Source of the DNA: Methanosarcinales archaeon | GTDB taxonomy: Archaea; Halobacteriota; Methanosarcinia; Methanosarcinales; Methanogasteraceae | NCBI GenBank assembly: GCA_030594905.1 | Contig: JAUVEF010000029.1 | Location: 1-9,539 of the forward strand | Reading direction: 5' to 3' | DNA: 9,539 nucleotides | In this document: piece after piece, positions 1 through 6,393 of the stretch | Layout of the letters: each line of letters opens with the position of its first letter | Position numbering within the stretch: the stretch's first letter is position 1 | Notes under the pieces: model-generated | Told to the model about the DNA's origin: nothing | The model's input: the letters and a program-made list of their open reading frames with translations, nothing else | The model's database searches: none | Program-made: the position numbers and the translations under genes

Positions 1-1286
1 GATTTTACGGGAAGATACGAGGAATCATCTTTTGCGAGGTGCGCCATGAACAGGAATTCGGCAATTCGCCCGAGAAATACATCGGCTGACTCTGAGGACT
101 TCTGTTTCCGGTTTCTGATGTTCTGTGCAAGTTTTAAGAGATCAGAAACAGTCTGGGAATCGTCCCGGGCGAGTCCAAGCCCGCCGTCTGAGTAGATGAA
201 ATCCGCAAACATCCTCGGATCAAACCAGTCTTCCCCCTGTTTTTTGTTCTGCCAGTTATCGAGCGTCTTTTCCATGTATCTCTTAATCTTTGAGAGAATG
301 TCCTTTGCTGACCTGGCTATGGTCCTGTCTTTATCTCCTGAAAGCTGGTTTACCTCGGATACCGCCTTGTCGACGGCGTGCATCGTGATCGTGTCGCTGT
401 TGATGCCCCTCACCGTGTCTCCAAGATTGTGCGCCTCATCGATGAGTAGAATCGTATTTTCCGGATCGATTTCAAGCCAGTCAAAGAGAACATCCCGTCT
501 CGTGTCGTCAAAGACGTGGTTGTAATTCAGAATGATGATGTCGGCGTTCTTCACGCTGATCGCCATCACTTCATACGGGCAGGTCTGTGCGCAATGCTCT
601 TGTAGCTCTTCAGGGTACAAGATCTCCTGTATGATCGATTCACTATCCTTCTTCGACTGTTTCGACGGTCTGAAATTCTCCACGCCCTCAAAAGTGTACG
701 CTTCCTTTGAAAACAGGTAATATGGGCAGAACGTGCGGTATCCTGGAGTTTCGCCCCTGATCTCTAATTCTATCCCTGGATCGCTCGCCGGGTCATAGAC
801 GTTATACTCCTGCACACTCCGATTGTCCCGCCGCATCTTCTCGTGCAGTTTCGCAACAAGAAAGTCCATCGTGAAGACCTTCATAAGATCGCATCCGGCG
901 TAGACGTTCTCGAATTCACCAGCCAGTTTACACATCTTTGGCTTTCCAACAAGGTATGCAACCTTCGGAGTGTGTTCGGTCTCTTCCCTGATCTTTTTGA
1001 TCTCATCAAGGTACACTCCAATCTGGCTCACGGTTCTGAGCACGACAACGATCTTGTTTTTTCCGCGGTTTGCAAGGAGTGATGCAATCACACTGGTCTT
1101 GCCGCTTCCGGTCGGCGCATCGATCGCAAGGACGCGGTGTTCGCCAGCTCGGGCGACTTCCTGCACCCGATCGAGCATCGTGTCCTGATGGGGGCGGAAT
1201 GCGGGGTAAGGAAACCAGTCTCTGTAGTTTTGGGTCATCTGAAGTTGGTTGGAGTCGTTTAAGGTCATTTGTTTGATGGATGTCAT
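1..1286 (-). CDS. XPD/DinG-type superfamily 2 DNA helicase with Fe-S domain, C-terminus cut by window edge
   Basis: ATP-dependent DNA helicase of the Rad3/XPD/DinG group, probably a 5'-3' helicase for repair or recombination. My translation of the minus strand gives 428 residues with no stop before the left edge, so the motor domain 2 end is missing. Seen: a Q-motif-like FRPHQ at 30-34, Walker A DAPTGSGKT at 56-64 and a DEAH box (DEAHN) at 283-287. Between them lie cysteines at 119, 132, 187, 232 and 236 (the last two in a CxxxCPY context), placed as in the 4Fe-4S domain of XPD/DinG helicases. That insert is larger than in classical XPD, about 115 residues from first to last cysteine. The start at 1286 follows AAGGA directly and an in-frame stop lies just upstream; Met7 and Met17 are alternative starts. 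It lies 31 bp behind rlmE on the same strand, probably co-transcribed. Family assignment is firm; XPD versus another archaeal DinG-like subgroup is not resolved. Confidence 0.88.
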   Translation of the reverse strand, partial: MTSIKQMTLNDSNQLQMTQNYRDWFPYPAFRPHQDTMLDRVQEVARAGEHRVLAIDAPTGSGKTSVIASLLANRGKNKIVVVLRTVSQIGVYLDEIKKIREETEHTPKVAYLVGKPKMCKLAGEFENVYAGCDLMKVFTMDFLVAKLHEKMRRDNRSVQEYNVYDPASDPGIELEIRGETPGYRTFCPYYLFSKEAYTFEGVENFRPSKQSKKDSESIIQEILYPEELQEHCAQTCPYEVMAISVKNADIIILNYNHVFDDTRRDVLFDWLEIDPENTILLIDEAHNLGDTVRGINSDTITMHAVDKAVSEVNQLSGDKDRTIARSAKDILSKIKRYMEKTLDNWQNKKQGEDWFDPRMFADFIYSDGGLGLARDDSQTVSDLLKLAQNIRNRKQKSSESADVFLGRIAEFLFMAHLAKDDSSYLPVK

Positions 1287-1317
1287 TCCTTCACATCGGG
1301 ATCAGATCTCATAATAG

Positions 1318-2085
1318 TTAATCCGTATTGTTCATACTATCCACACCATCTATACGATCTCTATGATCCTTGCTATCCCCACTAACTCCACCCCTGCCGA
1401 CCCGGTCCTTCCGGATGCGCTTTAAAGAACGGGGCACACCCCCCGGAATGTTTGAACCATTTCGGACATCAATCGGATCTCTGGCGTGAGTGGCAACTTT
1501 GCCCCCGCGAAACATCTTTGCAACGATATACATCTCAGCGCTTGCCTTGCGTGATGCCATGGGCGAGTGTGAATACACGTTTCTGAAGAGCGCTTTCACG
1601 TTTTGCAGATATCCGGGGAACAAATCACCCTGAAACACCTTAACAACAAAATTGCCTCCCGGTCGCAGGATCTTTTGTGCGCAGGCAAGCGCATGTTCCG
1701 CCAGATCGACTGACCGGGCATGGTCATAGCTCCAGTCCCCCGCAAGGTTCGGGGAGGCATCAGAGAGCACCACGTCAGCGCCACTGGTAACCTCCCGGAT
1801 CGCGTCAAGCGTCGCCTCGGACCTGATATCACCTATGATGGTGACTGCGCCATCGATGCTACTGATCGGTTGGAGATCTACACCAACGACCGTGCCATGG
1901 TTTCCTGCAAGTTCTGCTGCCACCTGTGTCCAGCCGCCCGGCGCCGCGCCAAGATCGACAACTGCGTCGCCACGTCTGATGATGCGGAACCGTGTATTGA
2001 TCTGTTTGAGCTTATACGCTGCTCTTGATCGATAACCTTCTTTCTTTGCCATTTTGTAGAAATGATCATGCAGGTTGCGCGCCAT
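1318..2085 (-). CDS. rlmE: 23S rRNA (uridine-2'-O-)-methyltransferase RlmE (FtsJ/RrmJ family)
   Basis: SAM-dependent methyltransferase that 2'-O-methylates the A-loop uridine of 23S rRNA (U2552 in E. coli numbering). The 255-residue product has the SAM-binding motif DLGAAPGGW at 44-52 and acidic D70 closing the next strand (VGVDL). The family's K-D-K-E catalytic tetrad is present as K25, D109 (LSDASPN), K149 (FVVKVF) and E184 (SAEMYIVA). The methyltransferase core ends near residue 190; the remaining roughly 65 residues are a basic then Asp-rich, low-complexity tail without a fold I recognise. ATG at 2085 gives the normal N-terminus (HDHFYKMAKKEGYRSRAAYKL). No clear Shine-Dalgarno sequence is present, but a TATA-like box about 30 bp upstream would suit a leaderless mRNA. 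The helicase follows 31 bp downstream. larE is divergent, almost abutting. Confidence 0.95.
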   Translation of the reverse strand: MARNLHDHFYKMAKKEGYRSRAAYKLKQINTRFRIIRRGDAVVDLGAAPGGWTQVAAELAGNHGTVVGVDLQPISSIDGAVTIIGDIRSEATLDAIREVTSGADVVLSDASPNLAGDWSYDHARSVDLAEHALACAQKILRPGGNFVVKVFQGDLFPGYLQNVKALFRNVYSHSPMASRKASAEMYIVAKMFRGGKVATHARDPIDVRNGSNIPGGVPRSLKRIRKDRVGRGGVSGDSKDHRDRIDGVDSMNNTD

Positions 2086-2096
2086 TGTCTGGTATC

Positions 2097-2948
2097 ATGG
2101 CAGGCACGCCACATAATATGAACGAAACGAACAAGACTGACAAGGCGATCGCGTCAAGCGAGACTGCCGAGAAGGTGGAGCGCGTGAAAGATGCATTTCG
2201 GGAACGTGGCAGCATCCTGATCGCGTTCTCAGGGGGCGTGGACAGTTCCGTGCTCGCAAAGCTTGCAAAACTTGCAGAGTCGGGCGGTGCAACGGTGCTT
2301 GCCGCAACCGCCAGCTCAGAGCTGCTCGGAGATAGCGGGCTTGCTCACGCCAGGAATATGGCAGATGAGATCGGCATAGAACTCCAGGTATTCAAGTTTG
2401 AGATACTATGGAATGGTAAATTCACAGAAAATACGCGTGACCGGTGTTATCACTGCAAAAAACACCTGATCATGGAATTGCAGAAGATCGCAGCAGAAAA
2501 CCGGATCGAAACAATCGCGGATGGGACCAACATGTCAGATCTCGCAGAGGATAGACCGGGATACGCTGCGATCAGGGAAGCGGATGTTTTCACGCCGTTT
2601 GTCGATTTTATGCTGGAGAAGTCTGAAATCAGGGAGATCGCCAGACATTTCGGACTCTCTGTCGCAGATGCCCCGTCAGAGTCGTGTTTTGCCACCCGGA
2701 TCCCACATGGGACTGCGATTACGATTCCACGACTCTCTCGTATTGAGAAAGCTGAATCGGTGCTTCACGCATACGGACTATACGGAGTCCGGGTCAGGAC
2801 ACGGGGCGTAGACCACGACCAGCTCGCGCGTATTGAGGTCCAGCCTGGCGATGTCGAGCGTTTCATCGCTGTGCAGGGGGATGTGACCGAGGCATTTGGG
2901 CGGATTGGGTTTGATCGCGTGGTGCCTTATCGGGTTCGGGATGTGTGA
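2097..2948 (+). CDS. larE: LarE-family ATP-dependent sulfur transferase (PP-loop)
   Basis: LarE adenylates a carboxylate and then inserts sulfur, classically on pyridinium dicarboxylate for the nickel-pincer cofactor of lactate racemase. From ATG 2097 the product has 283 residues. Seen: PP-loop SGGVDSS at 45-51, DRCYHCKK at 115-122, DGTNMSDLAEDRPG at 142-155, and PSESCFATRIPHG at 193-205. Cysteines 117, 120 and 197 give the three-cysteine arrangement. In the family this is associated with a 4Fe-4S cluster acting catalytically as sulfur carrier, rather than the single sacrificial cysteine of Lactobacillus LarE. The start could equally be ATG 2118. An in-frame start upstream at 2025 would overlap the divergent rlmE by 61 bp and is not preferred. 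No larB, larC or larA lies nearby, so the physiological substrate is open. The gene ends convergently with pus10. Confidence 0.9.
   Translation: MAGTPHNMNETNKTDKAIASSETAEKVERVKDAFRERGSILIAFSGGVDSSVLAKLAKLAESGGATVLAATASSELLGDSGLAHARNMADEIGIELQVFKFEILWNGKFTENTRDRCYHCKKHLIMELQKIAAENRIETIADGTNMSDLAEDRPGYAAIREADVFTPFVDFMLEKSEIREIARHFGLSVADAPSESCFATRIPHGTAITIPRLSRIEKAESVLHAYGLYGVRVRTRGVDHDQLARIEVQPGDVERFIAVQGDVTEAFGRIGFDRVVPYRVRDV
2112..2120 (-). promoter_or_regulatory. Candidate TATA box for rlmE
   Basis: Read on the minus strand this is CATATTATG, centred about 31 bp upstream of the rlmE ATG, the spacing expected for a leaderless or nearly leaderless archaeal transcript. It overlaps the first codons of larE, including the alternative larE start at 2118. 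Based on position and AT content only. Confidence 0.3.
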
Positions 2949-3048
2949 TCCGGCAGTGTTGTGAATGGTCGGGATCAGCGCAAACCGTAATTACTCCGGT
3001 ATGTTGATTGGTCGCCCGCTTGCGATTATGCACCTTCTGACTGACCGG

Positions 3049-3053
3049 AAAAA
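3049..3053 (-). terminator. Possible oligo-U terminator after pus10
   Basis: About 40 bp past the pus10 stop the transcript would read UUAUUUUUCC. Archaeal RNA polymerase can terminate at short U-runs, and this lies in the 145-bp convergent gap between larE and pus10. On the opposite strand the only thing seen after larE is a weak 6-bp inverted repeat (TGATCC at 2946-2951, GGATCA at 2972-2977). Nothing else was found in this gap. Confidence 0.3.
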
Positions 3054-3093
3054 TAACCGCAACGTGCGCGGATGGATGCAAGCGCGCAGTCAA

Positions 3094-4425
3094 TTACCCA
3101 ACCGGATCCTTCACAGCCACCACATCAAGCGCAGTAACCACCATGTCCGCGCCCGCCGCGTCGGCTAAACTCGGTACAGTCCGCCCCCCGTCGCCGGAGA
3201 CCAGTTCCTTCACATACAGCCCCGCCTCACACTCGATTTTGATCACAGCACAGTCTTCTGAAAATGACTCAAGCATAGTTGAATACACCTTCCGCACCCG
3301 CACCAGATCGGCTCTCCTGTGGATAACTCTTGAAGGTGTGCGCTGCTTGATCGTGCCAGTTATGTCGTCAAGCGCCCGGACTAGTGTATCCTGATCCACG
3401 CCTGCGCACGAGACCGTTGCAAGATATTCCTTGTCATGTTTCATCGACTTTAATTTTCCAACCATCTCGCGGTCAACGAACGTGAGACCAGAGACAGCGA
3501 CCCTTCCTTCGCAGTATTCATTGATCTCCCGCGTAAGTGCTGCAAGATCGGTGCTGCGCGTGCGAGGCTCCCTGACTTCGATGATGAACGGGCGCCCGTC
3601 CCCGAGCATACGTGCGTCAACGTCTTCACGCCCGGCTCCGTGGAAGACCGTGTCAACAGCGGACATTGCATCGATGACGCGGGTTGAGAGGAGTTCTTCT
3701 ACCGATTCAACACTCATCTGCCCGGTAAAGCCGCATTCCTCGCACCCCTGCCCACGGCACGCCCTGCATGACCATCTGGTCTGCGGGATGCCGCGCATCA
3801 ATTTCTTATACCTGCCGCAGATGTAGACCGACCTGATCTGCAGGCGAACCGCCGCATCTGCAAGATCGAGCATGGCAACGACATCCGGTTTTGTGAAATC
3901 CACGCCTTTTTGTGTCTTGTCTGCTATGCGCTTGCCGACCTCGCGGTTGAGTTCGGATTTCAGCGGCTCAGCATAATCGGTCCCGACAATCTCCCACAGC
4001 AGCTCCTCATTCTCGGATAGTAGCCCGCTTAACAGTGTTCCGACAAGGAAATTCTCATGTTCACACCCGTCCAGAGCCTCAAGCGCCCTTGACGCCCATG
4101 TGTCCAGTTCCTCAAATGCACCGTTGCAGACCCAGCACCGCTCCGGTTTTGCTTGCCCAGGTTCTGGATTCGGGATCGATTCCGGTTCTATTCCCAGTCC
4201 CTGCCCCGGTCCCGCGGTATCCGCACCTGCATCTGCGCAATCGTTGTCTGCGCCCATGCTCGCGATCATGTCGAGCACCAGCCGGATCGCACGCCCCCTC
4301 TCCAGATTTGTCGTGCCGGTCGACAGCTTTGCAAACTGCCGTCCAAGACAGTGGTCGCAGATCGCGCCCTCCTGCAGGATTGCGCGTGCGATATCTAAGA
4401 TCTGACTGTCACGGTCATGACTCAT
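3094..4425 (-). CDS. pus10: tRNA pseudouridine synthase Pus10 (Psi54/Psi55)
   Basis: Archaeal Pus10 makes pseudouridine 54 and 55 in the T-loop of tRNAs. From ATG 4425 the protein has 443 residues. Seen: an N-terminal zinc-binding site from CDHC (C23, C26) and CWVC (C97, C100); a central region that in the family carries a THUMP-like fold; a second four-cysteine knot [12 protein letters not shown] at 220-231; and the catalytic motif [10 protein letters not shown], with D268 as predicted nucleophile. The motifs [11 protein letters not shown] and [11 protein letters not shown] near the C-terminus are also typical. A Pro/Gly/Asp-rich stretch at about residues 58-94 separates the two halves of the first zinc site and looks like a flexible insertion. 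A TTG start at 4437 is possible, but ATG 4425 is preferred. The gene overlaps the end of rpl11 by 11 bp, implying translational coupling. Confidence 0.95.
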   Translation of the reverse strand: MSHDRDSQILDIARAILQEGAICDHCLGRQFAKLSTGTTNLERGRAIRLVLDMIASMGADNDCADAGADTAGPGQGLGIEPESIPNPEPGQAKPERCWVCNGAFEELDTWASRALEALDGCEHENFLVGTLLSGLLSENEELLWEIVGTDYAEPLKSELNREVGKRIADKTQKGVDFTKPDVVAMLDLADAAVRLQIRSVYICGRYKKLMRGIPQTRWSCRACRGQGCEECGFTGQMSVESVEELLSTRVIDAMSAVDTVFHGAGREDVDARMLGDGRPFIIEVREPRTRSTDLAALTREINEYCEGRVAVSGLTFVDREMVGKLKSMKHDKEYLATVSCAGVDQDTLVRALDDITGTIKQRTPSRVIHRRADLVRVRKVYSTMLESFSEDCAVIKIECEAGLYVKELVSGDGGRTVPSLADAAGADMVVTALDVVAVKDPVG

Positions 4426-4885
4426 CTGGTATCTCAAGCTCCCCGCTATCGATTGCCCGCTGCGCAGCTCTTGGCTCCATACCTTCGACGGTCACGCCCA
4501 TCGGCACGCACGTACCGATAATCTCCTTTGCAGTCTGTTTTAACGTGTAAGAAAGAACACCGTCCTGTTTCACGCGTGCAACCCGCAGCACCTGATCGAG
4601 GGTAAGATTTCCAACAATTTCATCATCCGAAGCGCCTTTCTCGACCCCAATTTCTTTTAATATCAGGGCAGGAGTCGGAGGTATCCCGACCTCAATGGTC
4701 ACATTCTTCGCATCATCAACGATTACCTTGATCGGCACCTGCATGCCGTCAAATTCCTTTGTCGCCACGTTGATGTCATCGACCACCTGTTTAATATTGA
4801 TACCAAGCGGACCAAGCGACGGACCAAGTGGAGGTCCTGCAGTCGCTTTTCCGCCGGGAACCAGTGATTCTACAATATTTACCAT
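4415..4885 (-). CDS. rpl11: 50S ribosomal protein L11 (uL11)
   Basis: Ribosomal protein of the GTPase-associated centre, binding 23S rRNA and the stalk base. The 156-residue product has the N-terminal family signature [20 protein letters not shown] and the C-terminal rRNA-binding region ([20 protein letters not shown]), full length for archaeal L11. The start is decided by a perfect GGTGAT at 4892-4897, which sits 6 nt before ATG 4885; the other in-frame ATG at 4891 touches the Shine-Dalgarno sequence and is too close. In many archaea L11 is followed by L1, L10 and L12; here it is followed directly by pus10 with an 11-bp overlap. It is probably transcribed from the TATA-like box at 4927-4934. 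Confidence 0.97.
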   Translation of the reverse strand: MVNIVESLVPGGKATAGPPLGPSLGPLGINIKQVVDDINVATKEFDGMQVPIKVIVDDAKNVTIEVGIPPTPALILKEIGVEKGASDDEIVGNLTLDQVLRVARVKQDGVLSYTLKQTAKEIIGTCVPMGVTVEGMEPRAAQRAIDSGELEIPDES

Positions 4886-4891
4886 TTTCAT

Positions 4892-4897
4892 ATCACC
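4892..4897 (-). promoter_or_regulatory. Shine-Dalgarno GGTGAT deciding the rpl11 start
   Basis: Minus-strand GGTGAT matches the anti-Shine-Dalgarno sequence of archaeal 16S rRNA. It lies 6 nt from ATG 4885 and 0 nt from ATG 4891, so translation should begin at 4885. Confidence 0.8.
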
Positions 4898-4926
4898 TTT
4901 GTGTTAGGGGAATTATAACTACATGA

Positions 4927-4934
4927 TAGATAAA
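4927..4934 (-). promoter_or_regulatory. Candidate TATA box for rpl11-pus10
   Basis: TTTATCTA on the minus strand, about 45 bp upstream of the rpl11 ATG. A start of transcription some 25 bp downstream would leave a leader of roughly 20 nt that contains the GGTGAT. Position and composition fit an archaeal promoter. Confidence 0.45.
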
Positions 4935-4951
4935 CTCACTCTGGCAGTTTC

Positions 4952-4975
4952 CAGACATGTGATCAGACATGTGAT
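4952..4975. repeat. Perfect tandem 12-bp repeat, possible operator
   Basis: Two head-to-tail copies of CAGACATGTGAT (4952-4963 and 4964-4975). Each contains the palindrome ACATGT. A related ACATGATAGA sits at 4921-4930 and resembles the end of the second copy, ACATGTGATAGA. The pair lies in the 125-bp divergent region, about 18 bp upstream of the proposed rpl11 TATA box and 36 bp before the ATPase start. Direct half-sites 12 bp apart, near one DNA turn, would suit a regulator bound to one face. Function is inferred from position only. Confidence 0.5.
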
Positions 4976-5010
4976 AGAAATCCTTTTGGCAACCTGCCAT
5001 CACATTCAGC

Positions 5011-5892
5011 ATGATGACTGAACTTGTGGTATTTGGGCAGGATGAGATGAAGCATTACCTGCGCCTCTTTGCAGAGGCAATCAAACTCGGTCTCCGCTTC
5101 AATCTGCTGATAGAAGGACCGCCTGGCACAGCAAAGACACTTGCCGTAAACCAGATGATCGCGTCGCTGAAAGCCGATATCGGGGACGTTCCTTATGTCC
5201 GGGTGACCGGCAGCCATGATGCGCTCCCGAGTGACCTGATCGGCGACCTCGACATCGGAAAGTATAGGGAAGGCGAGATGGATATCCTCTCCGGACCCCT
5301 TTTTCGTGCGCACGGCAGCAGCACACCCGGAATTGTGTATGCAGACGAGCTGAACCGGTTCAGCGAATACACACTGATCATATTCACCGAGATCATGGCA
5401 GAGTGGCAGGTATCATTCCCGAAGACCCCACTCACCAAACCACTCCGCGCAAACGTGATTGCAACCATGAACCCTTACGACATCTCTGGCATCACCGATG
5501 TGCCACAGCATATTCTGGACCGGTTCAACGCACGGATCGTGGTCAATTATCCTGACAAAGAGACCGAACTTGCGATCATATCCCAGCACGCAGATTATTA
5601 CTACAAAAATCTTGCACCACGTCTTAAAAAACTGTTCTCTCCACTCATAAGTACCACGAGAGCAATGCGGAAGCTTGGAGTCCATCTTGGGCCGAGAATC
5701 TATCTATCAACCATTGACCTACTTGCGCTGGAACTCTCCTCAAACGGTCCGGTCGATCACGAGACTGTAATCTGGCATTATGAAAATGCGATCCGGTCCA
5801 GGATCGGAAACCTTGATGAAGACAAGCAGTCCGAATTCCTGAGCACTGCATCGATCGCGCTGCGCGGGGAACTCACCGGGCAGAAGCGGTGA
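5011..5892 (+). CDS. MoxR-type AAA+ ATPase
   Basis: AAA+ ATPase of the MoxR group. These proteins typically act as chaperones that insert cofactors or remodel partner complexes together with a von Willebrand factor A (VWA) protein. The 293-residue product shows Walker A GPPGTAKT at 36-43, Walker B IVYADE at 108-113, sensor 1 ATMNP with N154, and a candidate arginine finger R171 in ILDRF. The C-terminal part (about 200-293) is the helical lid. The N-terminus is short, beginning close to the first AAA helix, slightly shorter than usual MoxR proteins of about 310-330 residues. Two adjacent ATGs (5011, 5014) are possible starts; no clear Shine-Dalgarno sequence was seen. No VWA or DUF58 gene follows, so it appears to be a single-gene unit and its client is unknown. 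The NorQ/GvpN branch is an alternative subgroup. Confidence 0.85.
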   Translation: MMTELVVFGQDEMKHYLRLFAEAIKLGLRFNLLIEGPPGTAKTLAVNQMIASLKADIGDVPYVRVTGSHDALPSDLIGDLDIGKYREGEMDILSGPLFRAHGSSTPGIVYADELNRFSEYTLIIFTEIMAEWQVSFPKTPLTKPLRANVIATMNPYDISGITDVPQHILDRFNARIVVNYPDKETELAIISQHADYYYKNLAPRLKKLFSPLISTTRAMRKLGVHLGPRIYLSTIDLLALELSSNGPVDHETVIWHYENAIRSRIGNLDEDKQSEFLSTASIALRGELTGQKR

Positions 5893-5913
5893 GGGGGAAG
5901 ATGTATAGAACGG

Positions 5914-5925
5914 ATAATATTATTA
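5914..5925 (+). promoter_or_regulatory. AT-rich TATA-like box before the structured RNA candidate
   Basis: ATAATATTATTA lies in the gap after the ATPase stop. A transcription start about 25 bp further on would fall at 5945-5950, where the outer stem of the predicted fold begins (5947). A second AT-rich stretch, TTTATCTG, occurs at 5935-5942. Confidence 0.35.
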
Positions 5926-5946
5926 ACATCCACATTTATCTGTTAT

Positions 5947-6088
5947 CTGCCATGTTTGGGGGAATCTGCGCACTGCACCAAATCGCGGATATCCCAAGAT
6001 CATCAAGCGCCGCACCCCCATCATCGAAATCGATGGAGGGGCGGGACGTTCCTTACGATTAGAACCCTTGCAAGCGTGCGATTGGCAG
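5947..6088 (+). ncRNA. Candidate structured RNA in the gap before the NifH-like operon
   Basis: This 261-bp gap (5893-6153) has no convincing reading frame but holds nested complementary segments, read by eye. The outer stem is CTGCCA (5947-5952) with TGGCAG (6083-6088). Inside it CGCAC-TGCA (5969-5977) pairs with TGCA-AGC-GTGCG (6069-6080), leaving a 3-nt bulge. Within these, 6016-6026 pairs with 6031-6041 around an AAAT tetraloop (about 10 pairs, one A-A mismatch). A small GTTC/GAAC hairpin lies at 6048-6065. It could be a free small RNA or an untranslated leader. I do not recognise a known family: it is not tRNA or 5S rRNA and is too short for SRP RNA or RNase P RNA. No U-run follows it. 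Confidence 0.35.
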
Positions 6089-6121
6089 TTTGTAAAACCC
6101 ACCATCACACATACCGGTTAC

Positions 6122-6129
6122 ATTAAATA
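6122..6129 (+). promoter_or_regulatory. Candidate TATA box for the acidic protein / NifH-like operon
   Basis: ATTAAATA is centred about 28 bp upstream of ATG 6154, so transcription would begin at or just before the start codon (leaderless mRNA). This argues against the in-frame TTG at 6133, which would then lie inside the promoter region. Confidence 0.45.
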
Positions 6130-6153
6130 CCATTGGCAGCGAGAATACCGGAC

Positions 6154-6393
6154 ATGGATGTAACTAATTTATCTGAATTTCAGGATGCGGTGGACGCCAG
6201 TGAAAAAGAATTTTCAGAAGTATCCAAAGCGATAGCAGGATTGGAAGAATCGGAATATCAAGACAATGATACCTATATGTCTGATTTTTATGAGCGTATC
6301 CATCTTTTCATGGATAAAACAACCGAACTAGTCACATCATATCGAGAATACATCGCTGCGCTTGAGGATGCATGTACAGAGCAAGGAGAATAG
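6154..6393 (+). CDS. Small acidic helical protein, unknown function, first gene of the NifH-like operon
   Basis: A 79-residue protein I do not recognise. It has 21 Asp/Glu against 5 Lys/Arg, no Pro and no Gly in the N-terminal third, and long amphipathic stretches, so two helices forming a hairpin or coiled coil are likely. It has one cysteine (C74) and neither a signal peptide nor a membrane segment. Its end overlaps the NifH-like start by 22 bp, with GAGG placed 4 nt before that ATG, so the two are probably translationally coupled and act together. Possible roles, all inferred from context, are a small partner, docking subunit or regulator of the ATPase. GC content in block 6241-6300 is only about 33 percent, below that of the housekeeping genes to the left. 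Confidence 0.6.
   Translation: MDVTNLSEFQDAVDASEKEFSEVSKAIAGLEESEYQDNDTYMSDFYERIHLFMDKTTELVTSYREYIAALEDACTEQGE

Noticed and set aside
196..1276. Several plus-strand frames in the first 1.3 kb
   Set aside because: All are antisense to the helicase frame, which carries Walker A, DEAH and cysteine motifs in one continuous reading frame.
2949..3093. Possible tRNA or small gene in the larE/pus10 convergent gap
   Set aside because: No cloverleaf, T-loop signature or frame with a start signal could be found.
4035..4550. 171-codon plus-strand frame opposite pus10 and rpl11
   Set aside because: The protein is Pro/Arg/Ser-rich as expected of an antisense shadow of GC-rich codons; the minus-strand genes are certain.
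4952..4975. Tandem repeat as a CRISPR fragment
   Set aside because: The units are 12 bp with no spacers between them, unlike CRISPR repeats of about 24-40 bp separated by unique spacers.
6010..6044. GC-rich hairpin as an intrinsic terminator of the ATPase gene
   Set aside because: No U-run follows the hairpin on either strand; it fits better as part of the larger nested fold.
5923..6108. 61-codon minus-strand frame in the gap after the ATPase
   Set aside because: It has no recognisable motif or Shine-Dalgarno sequence, and its composition follows the palindromic RNA-like segments.
6133..6153. TTG start extending the small acidic protein by seven residues
   Set aside because: It would place the start codon only a few bases after the TATA-like box at 6122-6129; ATG 6154 fits the promoter spacing.
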